Source of the DNA: JAIBJP01 sp035639875
Lineage (GTDB): Bacteria; Actinomycetota; Thermoleophilia; Gaiellales; Gaiellaceae
Assembly (NCBI GenBank): GCA_035639875.1
Contig: DASQXE010000161.1
Span: 1-36,468, forward strand
Direction of reading: 5' to 3'
Length of the DNA stretch: 36,468 nucleotides
Position numbers and translations under genes: made by a program. Shown here piece by piece: positions 14,023 to 21,851 of this stretch. Position 1 is the first letter of the stretch; every line of letters starts with the position of its first letter. The notes under the pieces are model-generated. The model was not told where the DNA came from and did not search any database. It was given only the letters and a program-made list of their open reading frames with translations.

Positions 14023-16004
14023 TGCCGGAGCTCGGCCGCGCCGCGCTCGTCGTCGCCCTCGGGCTCCTCATCTATGCGGCCGTGGGGGGAGGCTACGCCG
14101 CGCTTCGCGGGCGCCGTCGCCTGCTCGAGTCGGCGCGCAACGCGCTCTTCGCATCGTTCGGCGCCGCAGCGGTCGCGGGTCTCGTCCTGCTTGTCGCGCT
14201 CGTACGGCACGACTTCTCGTTCGTCTACGTCGCCGACCACACGTCCCGGGAGCTTCCCTTGCGCTACGCGGCCGCTTCGTTCTGGGGCGGCCAAGCAGGC
14301 TCGCTGCTCCTCTGGCTGCTCGTGCTGACCGGAATGGCCTCCGCGGCGGTTGCGTTCAATCGCGGCCTTACGCGGGACGTCCTTCCGTGGACGGTGGCGA
14401 TTGCAGCTGCGGTTGCGAGCTTCTTCGCCTTCCTCCTCGTGTTCGTCGCCTCGCCATTCGAGACCGCCCCCGCTCCCGCAGACGGCGCCGGGCTCAACCC
14501 CAGCCTTCAGAACCCGTACATGATGGCCCACCCGCCGCTCCTCTATCTCGGCTATGTGGGTCTGACCATCCCGTTCGTCTTCGCGATGGCGGCGCTCGCC
14601 TCGCGGCGCACCGACGAGCGCTGGATCGTCGCCACTCGTCGCTGGACGCTCGCCTCGTGGACATTCCTCGGCTTCGCGATCCTTCTCGGCGCCAAGTGGG
14701 CCTACGAGGAGGTTGGCTGGGGCGGGTGGTACGCCTGGGATCCCGTCGAGAACGCCGCCCTCATGCCCTGGCTCGTCGCCACGGCGTTCCTGCATTCGGT
14801 GATGGTGCAGGAGAAGAAGAACATGCTCCGCGTCTGGAACTCGGTGCTGGTCGCCGGCGCGTTTGCGCTCTCGCTGTTCGGCACCTTCCTGACGCGGAGC
14901 GGAGTCATCAACTCGATCCACAGCTTCACGCAGTCGTCCATCGGCGCCTGGTTCGTCGCCTTCATCGCCGTGGTCGTGGCCGCTTCGACGGCTTTGATCC
15001 TCGTGCGGCTGCCGCTTCTGCGCTCGCCGACGCGGCTCGAGTCACTGGTCTCCCGCGAGGCGGCGTTTCTCTACAACAACCTCTTCTTGGTCGCGTTCGC
15101 GCTGACGGTTCTGTGGGGCGTCGTCTATCCGCTCGTTTCCGAGGCCGTCCGCGGCGTGGCCGTGACCGTCGGCGCGCCCTATTACGACTTCTTCGCCGTC
15201 GCGTTCGGCCTGCCGCTCGTCCTCCTGATGGGAATCGGGCCGCTCGTCGCCTGGCGGCGTGCATCTCTTCGCGCGCTCGGCACCACGCTGGCGTGGCCGG
15301 CGGGGGTGGCACTCGTCGCCGGGGTCGCGCTGCTGGCGGCCGGCGCCGGCTCGAGCCCCGCAGGTCTCGTCGGTTACACGTTCGCGGCCTTCGTTCTCAC
15401 GGCGATCGTGGTCGAATTCGCGCGGGGGACACGGGCGCGCCGTGCGCTTGCAGGCGAGACCTGGCTGGGCGCGTTCACGGGGCTCATTGCCCGCAACCGG
15501 CGGCGCTACGGCGGCTACGTCGTCCATGCCGCCATCGTCCTTCTCCTCGTCGGCGCGGTCGGCGTCGGCGGGTTCCAGAAGACGCGAGAGGCCCGGTTGG
15601 CGCCCGGCGACGCGGTACGCATCGGTGACTACGACCTCACGTATCTCCAGAGCAGGCAGCGCCGCGCCGAGAACGCCCTCGAGGTGCGCGCGCTCCTCGC
15701 GGTTTCTCGCGACGGCAAGCAGCTCGGAACGGTCTCGGCCGGAAAGAACAACTACTTCGCCGAGCAGCAGACCTCGAACGAGGTCGCCATCCGCTCCGAC
15801 TGGCTGCGCGCGCAGGATCTCTTCGTCATCGTCGATCAGTTCAACGGGGACGGCTCCATCTTCGTGAAGGTGCTCGTCAATCCGCTCGTGAATCTCATCT
15901 GGCTCGCGGGCATCGTCTTCTTCGGCGGCTCGCTGATCGCCATGTGGCCCGACGCGCGCGAGCAGCGGCGGCTCGCGCGTCGGTTCGCCTACGCGCCCGC
16001 CTGA
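14022..16004 (+). CDS. ccmF: heme lyase CcmF
   Basis: This integral membrane protein transfers heme from CcmE to apocytochrome c. It has 660 residues with about 14-15 helices. The WWD domain is at about 233-251 (WGGWYAWDPVENAALMPWL), and conserved His residues occur in YMMAHPPLLY, LHSVMVQEKK and SIHSFTQ, candidates for heme ligands. A long extracytoplasmic domain lies near the end (about 520-625), before the last helix. ATG 14022 overlaps the ccmE stop by 1 nt, so the two are coupled. No ccmABCD genes are in the window. Confidence 0.95.
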   Translation: MPELGRAALVVALGLLIYAAVGGGYAALRGRRRLLESARNALFASFGAAAVAGLVLLVALVRHDFSFVYVADHTSRELPLRYAAASFWGGQAGSLLLWLLVLTGMASAAVAFNRGLTRDVLPWTVAIAAAVASFFAFLLVFVASPFETAPAPADGAGLNPSLQNPYMMAHPPLLYLGYVGLTIPFVFAMAALASRRTDERWIVATRRWTLASWTFLGFAILLGAKWAYEEVGWGGWYAWDPVENAALMPWLVATAFLHSVMVQEKKNMLRVWNSVLVAGAFALSLFGTFLTRSGVINSIHSFTQSSIGAWFVAFIAVVVAASTALILVRLPLLRSPTRLESLVSREAAFLYNNLFLVAFALTVLWGVVYPLVSEAVRGVAVTVGAPYYDFFAVAFGLPLVLLMGIGPLVAWRRASLRALGTTLAWPAGVALVAGVALLAAGAGSSPAGLVGYTFAAFVLTAIVVEFARGTRARRALAGETWLGAFTGLIARNRRRYGGYVVHAAIVLLLVGAVGVGGFQKTREARLAPGDAVRIGDYDLTYLQSRQRRAENALEVRALLAVSRDGKQLGTVSAGKNNYFAEQQTSNEVAIRSDWLRAQDLFVIVDQFNGDGSIFVKVLVNPLVNLIWLAGIVFFGGSLIAMWPDAREQRRLARRFAYAPA

Positions 16005-16006
16005 CG

Positions 16007-16336
16007 ATGGACGCCGCGCTCGTGCTCGCCGTGCTGTTCGCCGTCGTCTGCGTCCTATTCGTCGCGCGTCCCTTCCTACGCGAGCCGGCGGCCACGGACG
16101 ACCGCCTCGCCGAGCTCTCCCCCCGCGAGCGGGAGCGGGCACGCTTGGCCGAGGAGCGCGATCGGGCCCTCGCAGCGCTCAAGGAGCTCGAGTTCGACCA
16201 TCGGACGGGGAAAGTCTCCGATGCGGACTACCGAGAGCTCGTGGGGCCCTTACGCCGGCAGGCGGCCGAAGCGCTGCGCGCGCTGGAACCGAGGAAGGCG
16301 CCGGAGCCGCCGGTCCCGGACGACGTCCGTGCCTGA
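16007..16336 (+). CDS. CcmI-like cytochrome c biogenesis protein
   Basis: The product has 109 residues: an N-terminal membrane helix (4-22, ALVLAVLFAVVCVLFVARP), then a cytosolic coiled coil with LAELSPRERERARLAEERD, RALAALKELEFDHRTGKVSD and ADYRELVGPL. This layout, including the ELEFDxxxGKxSDxDY pattern, is that of the N-terminal part of CcmI (CycH), which helps deliver apocytochrome to CcmF. The C-terminal TPR domain of proteobacterial CcmI is absent. It starts 2 nt after ccmF, consistent with one operon. Confidence 0.7.
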   Translation: MDAALVLAVLFAVVCVLFVARPFLREPAATDDRLAELSPRERERARLAEERDRALAALKELEFDHRTGKVSDADYRELVGPLRRQAAEALRALEPRKAPEPPVPDDVRA

Positions 16337-17084
16337 GTGCCCGCACTGCGGCACGTCCATTCCGGCGGAGAGCCGCTTCTGTCCGGAATGCGGTCGCCCG
16401 CTGGGGGCGGACGAAAGCGCGACCGCGGTCCGCGCGCATCGACGCTGGCCGCCCGATCCGTTCATCGTCGTCGCCGTTCTCGTCGCAGTAGGTGGCGTCA
16501 TCCTTCTCGCCGGCGGACTTTGGGCCTGGGGGCTCGTAGCTCTGTTTGGCGCGGCGATCCTCTTCCTCTCCCAGCGTGAGGCCGAGCGCCAGGCGGCCCG
16601 CTACGCTCTTGCGGGCTTCCGCGAGCGCGTCGCAGCCACGCAAGCCGCGTTGGCAGCGCGTTCACGGGGTCAGCTGGAGCTCTTCCGGGCGCGGCGCGAA
16701 CGCGCTGAGCTCGAAGCCGAGCGGGGCCGTGCCCTGCACCGGCTCGGACACGCGGTGTTCTATAGCGACAAAGCGGGAACGAAGGCGGCGAAGGAGGCCG
16801 TGCAGGCCGTGGTCGACCGAATCGAGGCAAAGGAAACGGAGATCGAAGCCCTCATCCGGCAGACGGACCAGCGTGTCCAGCGGGCGCACGCCGGCGTGAG
16901 GCCGACCGAGAGGATCGAGGTCGAGCAGCCGACCGGCCCGGTACGGATTCCCGAGCCCTGGCCACCCCCGGACGAGGGCACGCCGCCCACACCCGAGCCC
17001 GTTCCCGAGCCTTCGCCCGACGACCCGGTGCCGGAGCCCGAGCACCCGCCGATGCCGCAAACCAAGAAGGCGCGCAAGCGGTGA
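16329..17084 (+). CDS. zinc-ribbon membrane protein with coiled coil
   Basis: The product has 251 residues. An N-terminal zinc ribbon (CPHCGTS...FCPECGRPL, four Cys at about 4-24) is followed by two close membrane helices (about 44-80), a long charged coiled coil (about 82-185, with QLELFRARRERAELEAERG) and a Pro/Glu-rich tail ending QTKKARKR. The function is not known. The GTG start at 16329 overlaps the end of the ccmI-like gene by 8 nt, so it belongs to the ccm transcription unit. A role as a scaffold is possible but speculative. Confidence 0.75.
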   Translation: MPECPHCGTSIPAESRFCPECGRPLGADESATAVRAHRRWPPDPFIVVAVLVAVGGVILLAGGLWAWGLVALFGAAILFLSQREAERQAARYALAGFRERVAATQAALAARSRGQLELFRARRERAELEAERGRALHRLGHAVFYSDKAGTKAAKEAVQAVVDRIEAKETEIEALIRQTDQRVQRAHAGVRPTERIEVEQPTGPVRIPEPWPPPDEGTPPTPEPVPEPSPDDPVPEPEHPPMPQTKKARKR

Positions 17085-17138
17085 ACGCGTCCGAGCGGGG
17101 CCTTTCGCTGGAAAATCCCCGCAATTTGCTGTAAAACA

Positions 17139-17214
17139 CCGGGCTCCGAGCAGTGAAAACGCTATCCGCTGGGTGCGCAGGGACGTCCGTGCGCCCGGCG
17201 AAACTCTGAGCCGG
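17139..17214 (+). promoter_or_regulatory. structured 5' leader of the M23 peptidase gene
   Basis: The 130 bp before the peptidase gene hold nested complementarity. CCGGGCTC (17139-17146) can pair with GAGCCGG (17208-17214), which ends on the GTG start. Inside lies a 10-bp hairpin, CGCTGGGTGC (17167-17176) with GCGCCCGGCG (17191-17200), including two G-U pairs. GTGAAAACGC sits unpaired between them. Closing the outer stem would bury the start. The c-di-AMP (ydaO) class controls similar genes in actinobacteria, but its conserved core is not recognised here. Confidence 0.35.
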
Positions 17215-18398
17215 TGCCGATCCCCCGACGCCTCACCGTGCTTCTCGTCGCTTCGGCGGCCGTTGTCGCCCTCGCTGTTCCGGCCGCGCCCGGCCAATCG
17301 CTCTCCGATCGCAAGGACGCGCTCGATTCGCGCATCTCCGGCCTGCGCGACCAGATCGAGCGTGCGAAGGTGAAGGAAGGTGTCCTCACGCAGGACATCT
17401 CGGCGGCGTCATCCCGAATCGACGCGGTCGCGGGGGACATCGAGGTCCTGACGGCCAAGGTCACTGCGCTCGAACAAGACCTCGCCGCACATCGGAGCCG
17501 GCTAGCGCGTCTTGAGGAGCGCCTCCGGGATCAGACGGAGACGCTCCATCGCCTCATCCGCGAGCACGCGGCGGCGCAGGCGCGGCTCGAGGAGCGCCTC
17601 GTGCAGCTGTACGAAACGGACGAGGCGAGCGAGCTCGAGATCCTCCTGCAGGTGCAGAGCCTGTCCGACCTTCTCGAGCAGCTCGACTACTTCCATTCGA
17701 TCGGGCAAGAGGACAAGCGCATCGCTGACACGATCAAGCGTCTCCAGGAGGAGATGCGGGCCGCACGTCAGCTAACCGCGGCGACCAAGGCGGGCGTGGC
17801 GAAGGCGACCGCGATCATTGCGGAAAAGACCGCCGAGCAGCGCGCGGCCCGCGACCAGCTCGTCGCCGAGCGTTCCGCGTTGGCGACCGCCCGCTCGGAC
17901 AAGCAGGCCATCCTCGCCAACGTCAGGCAGGAGCGGCACTCGGACGAGGAAGACCTCGCCGCCATGGAAGCGGCGAGCGCCGCCATCGCCGCGAAGATCC
18001 ACTCGCAGGGGAGTTCCGGCACTGGTGCACCATCGGCGAGCGGGTTGATCTGGCCTGTCAGCGGCCCGATCACGAGCGGCTTCGGCCCGCGGTGGGGAGG
18101 CTTCCACGAGGGGATCGACATCGGCGTGCCGTGCGGGACGCCCATTCACGCGGCCGCGTCGGGGACGGTCATCTTCGCCGGCTGGATGGATGGTTACGGG
18201 AACTTCGTCATCATCGACCACGGCGGGGGCCTCGCCACGGCGTACGCGCACCAATCGGCCATCTACGTGTCCGGCGGCTCCGTTTCGCAGGGACAGGTGA
18301 TCGGCGCCGTCGGCTCGACCGGCCACTCCACGGGCTGCCACCTCCACTTCGAGGTGCGAGTCAACGGCACCCCCGTCAACCCGCTCAACTACCTCTAA
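17214..18398 (+). CDS. M23 family murein peptidase with coiled-coil domain (EnvC/NlpD-like)
   Basis: This secreted cell-wall hydrolase, or hydrolase activator, has 394 residues. It has a signal peptide (about 1-27, ending near PAAPGQS), a long coiled coil (about 30-255, with the heptad-rich VTALEQDLAAHRSRLARLEE), a Ser/Gly linker and a C-terminal LytM domain. The zinc ligands look complete: H298 and D302 (FHEGIDIG) and H378 in CHLHFEV, with catalytic H376. It is therefore likely active, unlike degenerate EnvC activators. It starts at GTG 17214 with no ordinary ribosome site. A structured leader precedes it, and a palindromic repeat follows its stop by 3 bp. Confidence 0.92.
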   Translation: MPIPRRLTVLLVASAAVVALAVPAAPGQSLSDRKDALDSRISGLRDQIERAKVKEGVLTQDISAASSRIDAVAGDIEVLTAKVTALEQDLAAHRSRLARLEERLRDQTETLHRLIREHAAAQARLEERLVQLYETDEASELEILLQVQSLSDLLEQLDYFHSIGQEDKRIADTIKRLQEEMRAARQLTAATKAGVAKATAIIAEKTAEQRAARDQLVAERSALATARSDKQAILANVRQERHSDEEDLAAMEAASAAIAAKIHSQGSSGTGAPSASGLIWPVSGPITSGFGPRWGGFHEGIDIGVPCGTPIHAAASGTVIFAGWMDGYGNFVIIDHGGGLATAYAHQSAIYVSGGSVSQGQVIGAVGSTGHSTGCHLHFEVRVNGTPVNPLNYL

Positions 18399-18401
18399 AA
18401 C

Positions 18402-18434
18402 GGACATGACCGGGGTCTGACCCCGGACATGTCC
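18402..18434. repeat. palindromic repeat, copy 1
   Basis: This 33-nt near-perfect palindrome has outer arms GGACATG/CATGTCC, an A-A mismatch, inner arms CCGGGGTC/GACCCCGG and a central T. It starts 3 bp after the stop of the M23 peptidase gene and is followed by CAAAAAG, so it may also stop transcription. The core is identical to copy 2. Confidence 0.8.
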
Positions 18435-18507
18435 AAAAAGTCTGGCTGCGAGCCAGCGCTACGGACGGAACCATGCGCCTTCGCGGGCAGCAGACCATGT
18501 CTCTTCA

Positions 18508-18540
18508 AGCCATGACCGGGGTCTGACCCCGGACATGGCT
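18508..18540. repeat. palindromic repeat, copy 2
   Basis: This has the same 33-nt design as copy 1, with identical core CCGGGGTC T GACCCCGG and the flanking A-A mismatch. The outer arms here are AGCCATG/CATGGCT. The outer arms differ from copy 1 but still pair perfectly, which indicates selection or a copying mechanism that keeps the hairpin. CTCTTTC follows. It lies 8 bp from the stop of the minus-strand gene at 18548. Confidence 0.8.
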
Positions 18541-18547
18541 CTTTCGG

Positions 18548-18754
18548 CTAGCGGAAGACGGCGTAGAGGATGATGGCGGCGAGGACGAGGACGACGATCC
18601 AGACGAGCGGCAGGAGCCGGAACGCACGGCGTTCGCCGGCGCTAGGTCCGGGCTCGGGGACGTAGGGATCCCGGCGCGCGGTCGGTTGGCGCGGCAGCTC
18701 GTCGTCGCCGTCGAGCACCTGCGGCTCGCGCTGGACCTCGCGTTCGCGTGCCAT
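18548..18754 (-). CDS. small tail-anchored membrane protein
   Basis: The product has 68 residues: a charged N-terminal region (AREREVQREPQVLDGDDELP), a Pro-rich middle and one C-terminal helix (about 47-67, LLPLVWIVVLVLAAIILYAVF) ending FR. The start is taken as ATG 18754, where the charged region begins; the frame is open further upstream. No family is recognised. It lies downstream of hpt on the same strand. Confidence 0.55.
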   Translation of the reverse strand: MAREREVQREPQVLDGDDELPRQPTARRDPYVPEPGPSAGERRAFRLLPLVWIVVLVLAAIILYAVFR

Positions 18755-18788
18755 GGGGACAGCGTCCCCGCACAGGAAGGGCGAAAAA

Positions 18789-19328
18789 CTACATCCCGTG
18801 AACGACGCGCAGGTCCGGCAGCCCCCGATAGCGCCCGTCAAGTTGGAAGCCATATCCGACGTAGAACTCGTCGGGCACCGTGAACCCCACGTAGCGCAGC
18901 GGCAGATCGTCCACGAGGCGCCGATACGGACGATCCAACAATGTGCACGCCGCGATGTCGCGCGGGCGCCGCAGCTTGAACGTCTTGACCAGGTAGTTGA
19001 CCGTCAATCCCGTATCGATGACGTTCTCGATGATGAGCACGTCGCGGCCCATGATCGGCAGGTCGAGATCCTTGATCAGCCGGATCTTCTTGCGCCCGCC
19101 GAGCGCCCCGTCGTAACCCGCCAGCACGACGAAATCGAGCTCGTGCGGGGCAGTAAGCGCACGTGACAGATCGGCGAGGAAGATGAACGCCCCCTTCATC
19201 ACGGTGATGAGGATCGGCTCGCGGCCGGCGTAGTCGGCCGCGAGCTGCGCACCGAGCTCGGTCACTCGTGCCCGAATCTCCTCGCGGGAGAGATAGATCT
19301 CTCCGATCCGAGGGTCGAGGGGCTCTAT
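18789..19328 (-). CDS. hpt: hypoxanthine phosphoribosyltransferase
   Basis: This cytosolic purine-salvage enzyme transfers phosphoribose from PRPP to hypoxanthine or guanine. The family core is clear: VMKGAFIFLADL, YDGALGGRKK (flexible loop), VLIIENVIDTGLT (PRPP site), CTLLDRP, YVGF, PDEFYVGYG. The PRPP motif has E-N where E-D is standard. The conserved N-terminal piece (LDPRIGEIYLSREEIRAR) lies upstream of the first ordinary start, GTG 19265. No ATG, GTG or TTG precedes it in frame. The codon at the expected start is ATA 19328, overlapping the stop of the upstream gene as ATAG. The extended version (179 residues) fits the family length. The minimal version is 18789-19265. Confidence 0.88.
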   Translation of the reverse strand: MEPLDPRIGEIYLSREEIRARVTELGAQLAADYAGREPILITVMKGAFIFLADLSRALTAPHELDFVVLAGYDGALGGRKKIRLIKDLDLPIMGRDVLIIENVIDTGLTVNYLVKTFKLRRPRDIAACTLLDRPYRRLVDDLPLRYVGFTVPDEFYVGYGFQLDGRYRGLPDLRVVHGM

Positions 19329-19699
19329 GAGGCGATGTTCAGCTTGTATTTCTGGGCGAGGCGCTCGATGTCGCGCCGGGTGAACAACTTGATCCTGATG
19401 TCTGGATACCGCTCCCGCAGCTTTCGAATCTTCCGGTTCTTGCGCGTGACGAGTGATTGCTTCATCACGGTCACCTCGAGATAAAGATCCTGCTCAGGCA
19501 AGTAAAAATCAGGAGTGAACGCCTCGATGATCCGCCCGTCGTCATCCGTCTCGAGGACGAAGGAGCGGGGCTCGTACTCCCACTCGAGCCCGTAGAAATT
19601 GAGGAGATTCGCGCATTCGATCTCAGCCTGATTGGCGAAGTTGGGGCCGTCGGTGCCCGAACTTCCCTGGAAATCGGAGGTTTCCGAGGCCATCCGCAT
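19325..19699 (-). CDS. PD-(D/E)XK-nuclease-like protein
   Basis: The product has 124 residues. The core reads NQAEIECANLLNFYGLEWEYEP, with a second block FTPDFYLPEQDLYLEVTVMK and then SLVTRKNRKIRKLRERYP. The order E, then D and ExT/K on a beta hairpin resembles the restriction-endonuclease-like fold (E ... PDF ... EVTxxK), common in small phage and host nucleases. I recall this protein next to hpt in many actinobacteria. It is not known whether it cuts DNA. ATG 19699 or ATG 19693 may start it. Its stop overlaps the presumed hpt start. Confidence 0.65.
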   Translation of the reverse strand: MRMASETSDFQGSSGTDGPNFANQAEIECANLLNFYGLEWEYEPRSFVLETDDDGRIIEAFTPDFYLPEQDLYLEVTVMKQSLVTRKNRKIRKLRERYPDIRIKLFTRRDIERLAQKYKLNIAS

Positions 19700-19743
19700 T
19701 TGAGAGTAGCAATCTGCCCGGACGGCCCCGCATTACACTTCGA

Positions 19744-20559
19744 GTGGATTCGACGAGGGCTCCAGACGGGAGGCGCGTGTTTCGGATCGCACACATCTCC
19801 GACCTGCACTGCGGGTCTCCGTACTTTGTGCCCGATCTCATGGAGCGCGCGATCATGGAGATCAACGAGCTCGAGCCTCAGATCGTCGTTTGCTCCGGTG
19901 ACCTGACCGCGTATGGGTTCAAGCAGGAGTACGCGGAGGCGAAGGGCTACCTCGACCGCCTCGTGTGCGAAGAGCTGGTGGTCATCCCCGGCAATCACGA
20001 CTCCCGCAACGTCGGTTACATCCACTTCGAGGAGCTCTTCGGCGAGCGGAACCCGGTCGTCCATCTGAATGGCGTTTCCGTCGTCGCGGTCGACTCGACC
20101 GAGCCCGACCTCGACCACGGCCACATCGGGCGCAGCCGTTATACCTGGATCCAGGAGCAGTTCGCGCCGGAGGCCGACTTTCGCATCTTCGTGCTCCACC
20201 ACCATCTGCTTCCGGTTCCGGGCACCGGGCGCGAGCGGAACGTCGTCTATGACGCCGGTGACGCTCTCGAAGCCCTCCAGCGGGCCAAGGTGAACCTCGT
20301 CCTCTCCGGGCACAAGCACGTTCCGTACGCCTGGCGCCTCGAGAACCTCTTCATCGTCAACGCCGGCACAGTTTCGTCGCTGCGTCTGAGAGGGAACACG
20401 CGTCCTTGCTACAACCTCGTTGAGATCGAGGGCAGGCACGTGGACGTCTGGCGGAAGTACCCGTACCACGACCAGGAGCGGATCATCCAGTTCTCGACGG
20501 ACACGCTCGAGTTCGAGAAGTACACCACCCGCATCGAGGACGAGGTGAGGAGCAGATGA
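19744..20559 (+). CDS. calcineurin-like metallophosphoesterase
   Basis: This cytosolic two-metal phosphoesterase has 271 residues and all family motifs: D20-L-H22 (AHISDLHCG), G51-D52 (CSGDLTAYG), G82-NHD85, the His of VLHHHLLP, and G188-HKH191. It resembles the CpdA/class III phosphodiesterase type. It is the first gene of four that overlap by 4 nt, the next three making and turning over phosphoglycerates. Its substrate may therefore be a phosphoglycerate or its cyclic form rather than cAMP; this is inferred from context. The start is GTG 19744, or GTG 19777 right behind GGGAGG. The C-terminal 40 residues (after VDVWRKYPY) extend beyond the core. Confidence 0.85.
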   Translation: MDSTRAPDGRRVFRIAHISDLHCGSPYFVPDLMERAIMEINELEPQIVVCSGDLTAYGFKQEYAEAKGYLDRLVCEELVVIPGNHDSRNVGYIHFEELFGERNPVVHLNGVSVVAVDSTEPDLDHGHIGRSRYTWIQEQFAPEADFRIFVLHHHLLPVPGTGRERNVVYDAGDALEALQRAKVNLVLSGHKHVPYAWRLENLFIVNAGTVSSLRLRGNTRPCYNLVEIEGRHVDVWRKYPYHDQERIIQFSTDTLEFEKYTTRIEDEVRSR

Positions 20560-21851
20560 GGGCCCTCGCCCTCATCGACGGCGAGCACTATCCCGACGTC
20601 GTTCGGGTCGCCTTTGTCGCGCTTCCGCACGAGATCCTCGGCGCCGTCCTCGTCGGGGGGTCGGAGAAGCTGCGCGGCGGCGAGGACTATGGCGTGCCCC
20701 TCTACAAGACCTTGGAAGAAGCGATCGAGGCCACCGGGGCCGAGGCGATCGTCGATCTTTCGGACGAGCCGGTGCTCGATCCGCGCCGCCGCTTCGAGCT
20801 CGCCAGCCGCGCGCTGGCCGCGGGACTCTCGTATATCGGCGCGGATTTCCGCTTCGATCCCGTGCGCTTCGAGCCCTTCGAGCTGCCCGCACTCGCGGTC
20901 ATCGGCACCGGCAAGCGCGTCGGCAAGACCGCCGTCGCAGGGCACATCGCGCGCTTGCTCGCCCGGGACCGCGACATCGTCATCGTTGCCATGGGCCGCG
21001 GCGGCCCGCGGGAGCCAGTCGTGGTGGAGGGCGAGCCCGCGCTCGAGGACCTGCTCGCGTTATCGCGGTCCGGCGTCCACGCCGCCTCCGACTACCTCGA
21101 GGACGCCGCCATGGCCCGGGTCACCACCGTCGGCGCGCGCCGATGCGGCGGCGGCTTTGCCGGCGCCCCGTTCTTCTCGAATCTGCAGCCGGCCGCCCGG
21201 CTCGCCGCCTCGCTGGCGCCGGACCTCGTCCTGTTCGAGGGCAGCGGCGCCGCCCTGCCACCTGTCGAGACCGGCGCGCGCATCCTCGTTGCGGGAGCGG
21301 GCCAGGAAGTGGAGGCGGTTACGGGGTACATGGGTGCATATCGTCTGCTTCTGTCCGATCTCGTCGTCCTCACCGGCTGCGAGGAGCCGCTCGCCACCGA
21401 CGCGCATGTGAGCCGTCTGCGCGCAGCGATCGAAGATGTCAAGCCGGGCCTGCCCTTGGTCGAGAGCGTGTTCAGGCCGCAGCCGGTCGAGCCCGACCAG
21501 GTGCGGGGACGGCGCGTGGCTTTCTTCTCGACCGCTCCCGACGGCGTTCACGCGCGCCTGCGGGAGCATTTGGCCCGTGACCACGGAGCCGACGTCGCGC
21601 TCGTTTCGGGCAACCTCGGCCGGCGCCAGGAGCTGCGCGCCGATCTCGCCTCGGTCGAGGCGCGCTCCGCGGAGGTCTATCTCGTGGAGCTGAAAGCGGC
21701 GGCGATCGACGTCGTCGCCGAGACCGCGGCGGAGCGCGGCGTCGACCTTGTGCTCTGCGATAACGAGCTGCGTCCTCTCCGCGGCGACCACGACCTCGAG
21801 GAGCGCGTCCTCGCTCTGGCGGAACAGGTCGCGCCGCGCGTACCCGCATGA
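20556..21851 (+). CDS. cpgS: cyclic 2,3-diphosphoglycerate synthetase
   Basis: This enzyme closes 2,3-bisphosphoglycerate into cyclic 2,3-diphosphoglycerate using ATP. The product has 431 residues, close to the archaeal enzyme of Methanothermus fervidus (about 460). An N-terminal part (1-110, ALIDGEHYPDVVR, VDLSDEPVLDPRRR) is followed by a P-loop, GTGKRVGKTA (117-126), then VAMGRGGPREP, FEGSGAALPP and DLVVLTGCEEPLA. Those last motifs are typical of the family. ATG 20556 overlaps the upstream phosphoesterase stop (ATGA), and its own stop overlaps the next ATG. A general P-loop GTPase is less likely given the next gene is 2-phosphoglycerate kinase. Confidence 0.85.
   Translation: MRALALIDGEHYPDVVRVAFVALPHEILGAVLVGGSEKLRGGEDYGVPLYKTLEEAIEATGAEAIVDLSDEPVLDPRRRFELASRALAAGLSYIGADFRFDPVRFEPFELPALAVIGTGKRVGKTAVAGHIARLLARDRDIVIVAMGRGGPREPVVVEGEPALEDLLALSRSGVHAASDYLEDAAMARVTTVGARRCGGGFAGAPFFSNLQPAARLAASLAPDLVLFEGSGAALPPVETGARILVAGAGQEVEAVTGYMGAYRLLLSDLVVLTGCEEPLATDAHVSRLRAAIEDVKPGLPLVESVFRPQPVEPDQVRGRRVAFFSTAPDGVHARLREHLARDHGADVALVSGNLGRRQELRADLASVEARSAEVYLVELKAAAIDVVAETAAERGVDLVLCDNELRPLRGDHDLEERVLALAEQVAPRVPA

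Noticed and set aside
17100..17214. ydaO-type c-di-AMP riboswitch
   Set aside because: The location upstream of a wall hydrolase fits, but the conserved core sequences of that class are not seen.
18402..18540. CRISPR array
   Set aside because: There are only two units, each itself a full palindrome, with one 73-nt spacer and no cas genes.
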